Shown: one piece after another, positions 7,102 to 13,265 of the stretch
Layout of the letters: each line of letters starts with the position of its first letter
Position numbering within the stretch: the stretch's first letter is position 1
Origin: Chloroflexota bacterium
GTDB taxonomy: Bacteria > Chloroflexota > Limnocylindria > Limnocylindrales > Limnocylindraceae
DNA length: 13,265 bases
Assembly (NCBI GenBank): GCA_016463555.1
Contig: JAEMRB010000018.1
Span: 1 to 13,265 of the forward strand
Reading direction: 5' to 3'
The notes under the pieces: model-generated
What the model was told of the DNA's origin: nothing
Database searches by the model: none
What the model saw: the letters and a program-made list of their open reading frames with translations, nothing else
Made by a program: the position numbers and the translations under genes

Positions 7102-7745
7102 GAGGTCGACTTGTCCGCGTTGGCCTTGGTGGGCTCATCGCGTCAGGGAAGAGCAGTCTCGCCGCAGCACTTGTCGCGAGCGATGAGTTGCAGGAGGCTA
7201 TTGGCGGCGCTGTGGAGCACGTCGATGCGGATGCACTCCTCCGCGCAGCACGTTCGTCCGATGCGCCACTTCGCGACGCCATCCTCGCGGTCGTGCCAGA
7301 TGCGCGTCGCGCTGATGAGAGCCTCGACACCAAGCTCCTCGCGGCACGGGCGTTTGCCGACCCGTCCGTGATGGCCCGCATTGAGGAGTTGCAGTGGCCG
7401 GTCGTACGCCAAGCGATCAGTGAGGCGAGTCGAGATGCGCAGGCACGGGGGGTCCGCATCCTGCTCGTTGAGGCGATCGCGCTGGGCCGCTCCGGCCTCG
7501 CTGAGGAACTCGACGGCGTTCTCTTCCTTCAGGCTGACGAGGGAGTCCGCCGCGACCGCTTCGTGATCCGTGGCGGCAGCGCGGATGAGTTCCAGGTGCG
7601 CAACGCCGCACAGGCGGGGATCCCTGCGGAGATGGCGGGGATCGGGGCGGTTCCGATTGACGGGAGTGGCCCGCTGCCTGAAACCGTGCACGCGGCGAGC
7701 CTCGTGCTTCGCCGCCTATGCTTGCAGGGTGAATCCATCGACTGA
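7098..7745 (+). CDS. coaE: Divergent dephospho-CoA kinase (CoaE-like)
   Basis: The 215-aa product, starting at GTG 7098, has the order of landmarks seen in dephospho-CoA kinase, the ATP-dependent last step of coenzyme A synthesis. These are an early P-loop GLIASGKS (12-19), VDAD (42-45) in place of the catalytic DAD region, the helix ARIEELQWPVVRQAI (93-107), DGVLFLQAD (139-147), then RDRFVIRGG and RNAAQ in the lid/adenine region, and a C-terminal IDGSGPLPETV like the family's INxGSxxxL segment. The length is normal. Several usual residues differ: the Thr before the P-loop glycines is Gly, the HP pair is WP, the DxPLLFE strand reads LLVEAIAL, and the late AD/N residues are AV/D. A coaE-uvrB neighbourhood is common in high-GC bacteria and supports the call. 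Reduced activity, or a related P-loop kinase of other specificity, remains possible. Confidence 0.75.
   Translation: MRGRLVRVGLGGLIASGKSSLAAALVASDELQEAIGGAVEHVDADALLRAARSSDAPLRDAILAVVPDARRADESLDTKLLAARAFADPSVMARIEELQWPVVRQAISEASRDAQARGVRILLVEAIALGRSGLAEELDGVLFLQADEGVRRDRFVIRGGSADEFQVRNAAQAGIPAEMAGIGAVPIDGSGPLPETVHAASLVLRRLCLQGESID
7717..7722 (+). promoter_or_regulatory. Candidate internal -10 box for uvrB (leaderless)
   Basis: TATGCT is a good TAnnnT hexamer and ends exactly 6 nt before the uvrB GTG at 7729. It lies inside the last codons of the coaE-like gene. A useful Shine-Dalgarno is absent, since the only AGG-like bases touch the GTG. This predicts a separate uvrB-uvrA transcript that begins at the start codon. 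No -35 and no clear LexA-type palindrome were seen nearby. Confidence 0.5.
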
Positions 7746-10083
7746 ACCCACGGCTGAACTGGCCCCCTCCGCGGGGCGCCCCTTCGCCCTGCGCTCCGAC
7801 TTCGTCCCCACCGGCGACCAGCCGACCGCCATTACGGAGCTCGTCCAAGGGCTCACCGACGGCCTCCATCACCAGGTCCTCCTCGGAGCAACAGGAACAG
7901 GGAAGACCTTCACCATTGCCAACGTCATTCAGCAGGTGCAACGGCCAACGCTCGTCCTTGCGCACAACAAGACGCTCGCCGCTCAGCTCTATGCCGAGTT
8001 GAAGGAGTTCTTCCCCGAGAATGCTGTCGAGTACTTCGTCTCCTACTTCGACTACTACCAACCGGAGGCCTACCTCCCACGCTCCGACACCTATATTGAG
8101 AAAGACTCCAGTCGCAATGATGAGATTGACCAGCTGCGACACGCCGCTACCAAGGCGCTCTTTGAGCGTCGCGACACGATCATCGTGGCGTCGGTCTCCT
8201 GCATCTACGGCCTTGGCGCGCCTGTCGACTACGGCGCAACCGTGCTCAAGGTGCGCAAGTCGGGGAAGTATCGCCGCGATGCCATCCTGCGCCACCTCGT
8301 CGACCTGCAGTACCAGCGCAACGATGCCACCCTCGGCCGCGCCAAGTTCCGTGTGCGCGGCGACACGCTCGAGGTGCAGCCTGCTGGCGAGGAGACAATC
8401 CTGCGTGTGGAGTTCTTCGGTGACGAGGTGGAACGAATCGCCGAAGTTGATCCACTGACGGGGGAGATCCTTGCAGAGCGGAACGATATGACGATCTATC
8501 CGGCCACCCACTATGTGACGCCCGCGGCGAAGCTCTCTGAAGCGATTCGCGACATTGAGATTGAGATGGAGGGGCGCTGTCGCGAGCTAGAGGCGACCGG
8601 CAAGGTCTTGGAGGCAGCGCGCCTGCGCCAACGCACCACCTTTGACCTGGAGATGATGCGCGAGGTCGGCTTCTGTTCAGGAATCGAGAACTACTCGCGT
8701 CACCTCTCGCGCCGCGAGCCCGGCTCCCGGCCGTGGACACTGCTCGACTACTTCCCGGCAGATTGGCTCCTCGTTGTTGATGAGAGCCACATGAGCATTC
8801 CGCAGGTTGTCGGCATGTACAAGAACGACCGCTCGCGAAAAGAGATTCTTGTCGACTTCGGATTCCGACTGCCGAGTGCCCTTGATAATCGTCCACTGAC
8901 CTTTGAGGAGTTTGAGACAAGCGTGCGACAAGTGATCTATGTCTCGGCAACGCCTGGCAGCTACGAGCGAGAGCGTGCGGAGCGTGTGGTGCAGCAGCTG
9001 ATTCGACCGACAGGGGTGGTAGATCCCCACATCACCGTGCTCCCGACAAAGGGACAGATCGACGATCTCCTCGAGCGCATCCAAGGTCGCGTGAAGAAGA
9101 AGGAGCGCGTGATCGTTACGACCCTCACGAAGCGCATGGCCGAAGAGCTCTCGTCGTACCTTGAAGAGGCGGGGATCCGCGTGCGCTACCTCCATAGCGA
9201 GATTGACACGCTCGAGCGCATTGAGATCCTGCGAGACCTGCGCCTCGGCGTCTTCGATGTGATCGTGGGCATCAACCTGCTTCGCGAGGGGATTGACCTT
9301 CCTGAGGTGACGCTGGTGGCGATTCTGGATGCCGACAAGGAGGGCTTCCTGCGTTCAGCGTGGGCGCTCATCCAAACGGTCGGACGCGCGGCGCGCAACA
9401 CGGGTGGCGAGGTCGTCTTCTACGCCGACAAGATGACCGAATCCATGAAGGTGGCGATCTCTGAGACAGATCGTCGACGCGCGATCCAGGAGCAGTGGAA
9501 TATCGATCACGGCATTACCGCCACTACGATCTCGAAGCCGATCCGTGACCTGAACGATCGGCTCAAGAGCGTGGCCGAGAAGGCCGATACCTATGCCGGC
9601 GGGAAGCGCGGCGGCGCCCTGAGTGAGGTTGGGCGCACCGAGATTGAGAAGCTCGTGAAGCAGCTCGAGGCGCAGATGCAGATCGCCTCCAAGGCACTCG
9701 AGTTTGAGCGCGCGGCGGCCATCCGCGATGAGATCCGCATGCTCCGAACGTCGGTGCTCGAGGAGGATGCGGCGACGGCGATTGAGCGGGCGGCAGAGCG
9801 TGCAGCCCGCGAGGCGCAAGGTGGCAGCCGACGAGGCGCTCCCGCAAAGACAGCCCCTCAGGGGATTGGCGCCGCCGCCCACACGCTTGTTGCCCCAGCG
9901 CTTGATACCGCCGCCGACTGGCTCCCAGGGCTCCGTGACGAGCATGAAGAGGAGACGGGTACGATCCCCGATGCAGGTCAGCCTCCAGCGGCTGAGGCGC
10001 CCGTACGTCGCCGCACCTGGGATCCGAGCGTGACGCCGAATGTGATCAAGCGCCGTGGCGAGCGGCCGAAGCGAAGGGGGTAG
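7729..10083 (+). CDS. uvrB: Excinuclease ABC subunit B
   Basis: UvrB is the damage-verifying helicase-like subunit of nucleotide excision repair, loaded by UvrA and then bound by UvrC. From GTG 7729 the protein is 784 aa and begins shortly before the conserved PFALRSDFVPTGDQPTAI. Visible elements are Walker A GATGTGKT (53-60), the beta-hairpin YFDYYQPEAYLPRSD (106-120) that inserts between strands, DESH (351-354), YVSATPG (404-410), GINLLREGIDLPE (514-526), QTVGRAARN (549-557), and the UVR helical hairpin for UvrA/UvrC contact (about 638-673). Homologues usually end soon after the UVR motif; here about 110 more residues follow, ending in the basic KRRGERPKRRG. The frame stays open upstream to 7570 but only as a shadow of coaE. 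The start overlaps coaE by 17 nt. The identity is certain, and the GTG start is very likely. Confidence 0.97.
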   Translation: MNPSTEPTAELAPSAGRPFALRSDFVPTGDQPTAITELVQGLTDGLHHQVLLGATGTGKTFTIANVIQQVQRPTLVLAHNKTLAAQLYAELKEFFPENAVEYFVSYFDYYQPEAYLPRSDTYIEKDSSRNDEIDQLRHAATKALFERRDTIIVASVSCIYGLGAPVDYGATVLKVRKSGKYRRDAILRHLVDLQYQRNDATLGRAKFRVRGDTLEVQPAGEETILRVEFFGDEVERIAEVDPLTGEILAERNDMTIYPATHYVTPAAKLSEAIRDIEIEMEGRCRELEATGKVLEAARLRQRTTFDLEMMREVGFCSGIENYSRHLSRREPGSRPWTLLDYFPADWLLVVDESHMSIPQVVGMYKNDRSRKEILVDFGFRLPSALDNRPLTFEEFETSVRQVIYVSATPGSYERERAERVVQQLIRPTGVVDPHITVLPTKGQIDDLLERIQGRVKKKERVIVTTLTKRMAEELSSYLEEAGIRVRYLHSEIDTLERIEILRDLRLGVFDVIVGINLLREGIDLPEVTLVAILDADKEGFLRSAWALIQTVGRAARNTGGEVVFYADKMTESMKVAISETDRRRAIQEQWNIDHGITATTISKPIRDLNDRLKSVAEKADTYAGGKRGGALSEVGRTEIEKLVKQLEAQMQIASKALEFERAAAIRDEIRMLRTSVLEEDAATAIERAAERAAREAQGGSRRGAPAKTAPQGIGAAAHTLVAPALDTAADWLPGLRDEHEEETGTIPDAGQPPAAEAPVRRRTWDPSVTPNVIKRRGERPKRRG
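10074..10080 (+). promoter_or_regulatory. Ribosome binding site for uvrA
   Basis: AAGGGGG lies 5 nt before the GTG at 10086, at the end of uvrB. It supports the GTG start and co-transcription with uvrB. Confidence 0.65.
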
Positions 10084-10085
10084 TC

Positions 10086-12992
10086 GTGGGACAGAACAAG
10101 ATCTCCGTTCGCGGCGCCCGCGAGCACAACCTGAAGGGGATCGACCTTGACATTCCACGCGACCAGCTCGTCGTCGTTACCGGCATCTCCGGCTCAGGCA
10201 AGTCGAGCCTCGCCTTCGACACCATCTACGCCGAAGGTCAACGACGCTACGTTGAGAGCCTCTCAGCGTACGCACGCCAGTTCCTTGGGCAGATGGAGAA
10301 GCCCGACGTTGATTCCATCGACGGGCTCTCGCCGGCGATCTCCATTGATCAGAAGGGTTCGTCGCGCAACCCGCGTTCGACCGTTGGCACGATCACCGAG
10401 ATCTGGGATCACTTCCGACTCCTCTACGCGCGAGCCGGAACCCCGCACTGCCCAAAGTGCGACCGTCCGATCAGTCGTGTCTCGCTCGACCAGATCGTCG
10501 AAGAGATCCTCAAGCTCCCTGACGGCACACGCATCCTCGTGCTCGGCCCACTCCTGCGCGATCGCAAGAGCGAAGGCGAGCGCATGTATGAGTCGGCCCG
10601 CAAGTCTGGATTCAGCCGCGTACGCGTGGACGGTATTCAATACGACCTCAGTGCTGATGATCTGCCGAAGCTCGACAAGAAGAGGCGCCACTCTATTGAG
10701 GTCATCGTCGATCGATTCGTGGTGCAGCATCCGGTAGACGAGAAGGGGAAGCCACTCCCAATTCCTGATCGCAGCCGGCTTGCCGACTCTGTAGAGACGG
10801 CGATCAAGTTGGGCGAGGGGCTCGCCATTGTTGCCCCCGCCCCAGCCGAGAAGGAGAAGCCAGCCTTCGAAGAGCGACTCTTCAGCGAGAAGCTCGGCTG
10901 CGCCTACGACGGTACGGTGATTGATGACCTGCAGCCGCGTTCGTTCAGCTTCAACTCCCCGCACGGCGCCTGCGAAACCTGCACCGGTCTCGGCTTCCGC
11001 CTCGAGGTCGACGAGGAGCGCGTGATCGATCCAGAGAAGTCGGTGCTCACCGGCGGCCTGATCCCGTGGTCCCGCTCACCAGAGGGGAGCTGGTACTTGA
11101 AGGTGGTCACTGCAGCGATGAAGGCGAACAAGTGGAACCCGAAGACGCCGCTGGGCGATCTCCCGAAGGGTGCGCTCGACTACCTGCTGCACGCTGAGCG
11201 CGAGGATCGCTACACGGTGACCTACGAAAACTCGAGCTACAGCAACACCTATAAGGCTGCGTTTGAGGGGATCATCGCGAACCTTGAGCGCCGTCATAAA
11301 GAGACCGACTCTGAGCTGGTGCGCGTGGAGATCGAGCGCTACATGGTGAGTAGGCCCTGCCCCGACTGCAAGGGTCGCCGCCTGAAGCCCGAGATCCTCG
11401 CCGTGCGCGTGGACGGACGCAACATCGCCGAGGTGGCCTCCATGCCGATCGGCGAACTGGTGCCGTGGATCAACACCCTCTCCAAGGCGCTCGGCGAACG
11501 CGAACGCACGATCGCCAAGGCGGTAATCAAGGAGATCAGCGAGCGTGCCGGCTTTCTCGTTGACGTTGGTCTTGACTACCTCACCGTCGATCGCTCTGCA
11601 ACGACGCTCTCTGGTGGTGAGGCGCAGCGCATTCGCCTGGCGACGCAGATCGGCTCACGATTGGTCGGCGTCCTCTACATCCTTGATGAGCCATCGATTG
11701 GCCTGCACCAGCGTGATAACGCTCGCCTGATCGCCACGCTGATTCGGCTGCGCGACCTGGGCAATACGGTGCTGGTGGTTGAGCATGACGAAGAGACGAT
11801 TCGCACCGCCGACTGGGTCGTTGATATTGGGCCTGGCGCAGGTGAAATGGGCGGCCGCCTGATCTCGAACGGCACGTTCAAGGAGCTCCTCGCCGCGAAA
11901 GACTCCATTACAGGTGCCTACCTTCGTGGCGACCGCTCGGTGGCGGTGCCGAAGACGCGCCGCAAGGGGAGTGGCAAGGCGATCACGGTGAAGGGGGCGC
12001 GTGAGCACAATCTCCGCGAGCTTGACGTCGCCTTTCCGCTCGGCGAATTCGTTGCCGTGACGGGCGTCTCGGGGAGCGGCAAGAGCACCCTCGTCACCGA
12101 CATCCTGCAGAAGGCGCTCGCGCGCAGGTTGCACGGCGCGAAAGAGCGACCAGGGGCGCACGATAGGATCACGGGGCTCGACGAGATCGACAAGGTGATT
12201 GAGATTGACCAGAGCCCAATCGGCCGTACGCCGCGCTCGAATCCTGCCACCTACGTCGGTCTCTTCACGCCGATCCGCGAGCTCTTCGCCGCCACACAAG
12301 AGGCGCGACTCCGCGGCTACTCAGCCGGCCGCTTCTCCTTCAACGTCAAGGGTGGCCGCTGCGAGACCTGTTCTGGTGACGGCATCTTGCAGATTGAGAT
12401 GCAGTTCCTCCCCGATGTCTATGTGCCCTGCGAAACGTGCCAGGGGAAGCGCTACAACCGCGAGGCGCTCGAGGTGACCTGGAAGGGGATGACGATCGCC
12501 GATGTGCTGGAGCTGCAGGTGGAGGATGCGCTGGAGCGCTTCTCCGCGGTACCAGCGATTCGCAATCGACTCAAGACGCTGAGCGAGGTGGGCCTCGGCT
12601 ATCTCCGCCTCGGCCAGTCGGCAACGACGCTCTCGGGCGGCGAGGCGCAGCGGGTCAAGCTCGCCACAGAGTTGGCCCGTCGCTCAACCGGCCGCACGAT
12701 GTACATCCTCGACGAGCCAACCACGGGCCTGCACTTCGCCGATGTCGATCGTCTGCTGCATGTTCTGCATCGACTTGTTGATGGCGGCAACAGCGTCATC
12801 GTGATCGAGCACAACCTTGATGTGATCAAGACCGCAGACTGGGTGATCGATCTTGGACCCGACGGCGGAAGCCGCGGTGGCGAACTCATCGCAGAGGGGA
12901 CGCCTGAGCAGGTTGTAAAGGTGAAGCGCAGCCATACCGGTCGCTATCTCGCCCTTGCGCTGAAGGGCGAGCCGATCCACTCGCTGGAGTAG
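10086..12992 (+). CDS. uvrA: Excinuclease ABC subunit A
   Basis: UvrA is the dimeric ATPase that first detects bulky lesions and loads UvrB. The 968-aa protein is of normal length. ABC module 1 has Walker A GISGSGKS (33-40), signature LSGGEAQRIRLA (508-519) and Walker B YILDEPSIGLH (531-541). Module 2 has GVSGSGKS (660-667), LSGGEAQRVKLA (849-860) and YILDEPTTGLH (873-883). The second zinc site, which is needed for DNA binding, is canonical: C759, C762, C782 and C785. The first site reads C272-x2-D275 then C296-x2-C299, with Asp in place of the usual second Cys. Extra CxxC pairs occur at 122/125 and 425/428. The GTG start lies 2 nt after the uvrB stop with a good Shine-Dalgarno. It is probably co-expressed with uvrB. 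No uvrC is present in the window. Confidence 0.98.
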   Translation: MGQNKISVRGAREHNLKGIDLDIPRDQLVVVTGISGSGKSSLAFDTIYAEGQRRYVESLSAYARQFLGQMEKPDVDSIDGLSPAISIDQKGSSRNPRSTVGTITEIWDHFRLLYARAGTPHCPKCDRPISRVSLDQIVEEILKLPDGTRILVLGPLLRDRKSEGERMYESARKSGFSRVRVDGIQYDLSADDLPKLDKKRRHSIEVIVDRFVVQHPVDEKGKPLPIPDRSRLADSVETAIKLGEGLAIVAPAPAEKEKPAFEERLFSEKLGCAYDGTVIDDLQPRSFSFNSPHGACETCTGLGFRLEVDEERVIDPEKSVLTGGLIPWSRSPEGSWYLKVVTAAMKANKWNPKTPLGDLPKGALDYLLHAEREDRYTVTYENSSYSNTYKAAFEGIIANLERRHKETDSELVRVEIERYMVSRPCPDCKGRRLKPEILAVRVDGRNIAEVASMPIGELVPWINTLSKALGERERTIAKAVIKEISERAGFLVDVGLDYLTVDRSATTLSGGEAQRIRLATQIGSRLVGVLYILDEPSIGLHQRDNARLIATLIRLRDLGNTVLVVEHDEETIRTADWVVDIGPGAGEMGGRLISNGTFKELLAAKDSITGAYLRGDRSVAVPKTRRKGSGKAITVKGAREHNLRELDVAFPLGEFVAVTGVSGSGKSTLVTDILQKALARRLHGAKERPGAHDRITGLDEIDKVIEIDQSPIGRTPRSNPATYVGLFTPIRELFAATQEARLRGYSAGRFSFNVKGGRCETCSGDGILQIEMQFLPDVYVPCETCQGKRYNREALEVTWKGMTIADVLELQVEDALERFSAVPAIRNRLKTLSEVGLGYLRLGQSATTLSGGEAQRVKLATELARRSTGRTMYILDEPTTGLHFADVDRLLHVLHRLVDGGNSVIVIEHNLDVIKTADWVIDLGPDGGSRGGELIAEGTPEQVVKVKRSHTGRYLALALKGEPIHSLE
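12986..12989 (+). promoter_or_regulatory. Ribosome binding site for the last gene
   Basis: GGAG lies 5 nt before the ATG at 12995, inside the last codons of uvrA, and supports the start of the truncated downstream gene. Confidence 0.5.
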
Positions 12993-12994
12993 CG

Positions 12995-13265
12995 ATGGCT
13001 GAGCCGCACCTCCCTCGACACGCCGATCCAGCACTCGACCAAGCCGGACTGCGCGCGGCGCAACTCCTTGAGCGAATCCTTGATGAGCTGAATGACGAAC
13101 GGGCCCGCGCCAGATTCCTGCCGTACCGCGCCTGGACGACGCAGCTTCGCGACGCCCACGGTGCCGCCCTACGCAAAGGCGTCGTTGCAGTTCGCGCCGC
13201 ACTCGGGCCAGGGGATGGCCTTGCCGATATCGCCTCTGGTGAGGCGGTGGTCGAGTTACGCGAAG
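12995..13265 (+). CDS. Hypothetical protein, 3' end beyond the window
   Basis: The reading frame is open from the ATG at 12995 to the window edge (90 codons, no stop). It starts 2 nt after the uvrA stop and has a GGAG ribosome binding site. The visible residues begin MAEPHLPRHADPALDQAGLR and continue with a charged, probably helical stretch that includes ILDELNDERARARFLPYRAW near residues 33-52. No signal peptide, membrane segment or family motif is recognised. It does not look like the start of UvrC, which would be the expected partner. Its position at the end of the repair cluster suggests co-transcription with uvrBA, but nothing more can be claimed. Confidence 0.7.
   Translation, partial: MAEPHLPRHADPALDQAGLRAAQLLERILDELNDERARARFLPYRAWTTQLRDAHGAALRKGVVAVRAALGPGDGLADIASGEAVVELRE

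Noticed and set aside
7570..7728. Extended uvrB start upstream at 7570
   Set aside because: The extra 53 residues lie within the coaE-like gene, are unlike any UvrB N-terminus, and GTG 7729 gives the normal beginning.
7640..7728. LexA/SOS box before uvrB
   Set aside because: I looked for GAAC-N4-GTTC or CTGT-N8-ACAG type palindromes near the start by eye and found none convincing. A motif search with the lineage's own LexA site would be needed to exclude one.
11601..12660. Repeated block around the two UvrA signature motifs
   Set aside because: Both copies encode the SATTLSGGEAQR signature segment of the two ABC modules, an ancient internal duplication common to all UvrA proteins.

Overview
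This is a GC-rich, very gene-dense bacterial chromosome segment. It holds one leucine tRNA on the minus strand, then eight complete genes and one truncated gene, all on the plus strand. No mobile element, CRISPR array, prophage or gene of foreign composition is visible. Taxonomy can only be guessed. High GC, frequent GTG starts, a CxxD variant of the first UvrA zinc site and an apparent mix of leaderless and Shine-Dalgarno starts suggest a high-GC lineage such as Chloroflexota or Actinomycetota. The very short intergenic spaces hint at a compact genome.

Layout: tRNA-Leu(CAA) (2-87, minus) lies 35 bp from, and divergent to, an ECF sigma factor gene (123-776). That gene is followed one base later by a small two-TM protein with a long cytosolic N-terminus (778-1260), a candidate membrane anti-sigma factor or regulator. 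After a 36-bp gap comes a run of genome-maintenance genes: polA (1297-4155), mutM/fpg (4148-5143), an ABC-F ATPase (5140-7101), a divergent coaE-like kinase (7098-7745), uvrB (7729-10083), uvrA (10086-12992) and the start of an unrecognised gene (12995 to the window end). The genes from polA to uvrA overlap or lie within 2 bp of each other, so an operon is likely.

The repair genes are complementary. UvrA and UvrB recognise and verify bulky lesions. Pol I fills excision gaps and its 5'-nuclease processes flaps. MutM removes oxidised purines, and its base-excision intermediates also end at Pol I. The ABC-F protein and the CoaE-like protein appear to be passengers (ribosome-associated ATPase; last step of CoA synthesis), although Uup-type ABC-F proteins have been linked to DNA transactions.

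The window is mostly ordinary housekeeping sequence and I see no convincing new system. The best leads are: (1) three genes without an upstream Shine-Dalgarno (sigma, polA, uvrB) each have an xAnnnT hexamer exactly 6 nt before the start codon, which would make them leaderless, including an internal uvrB promoter inside coaE; (2) Pol I has lost its proofreading residues and carries a possible clamp-binding peptide in an Ala-rich linker; (3) MutM and UvrB carry long C-terminal tails; (4) the CoaE-like protein departs from several family motifs.
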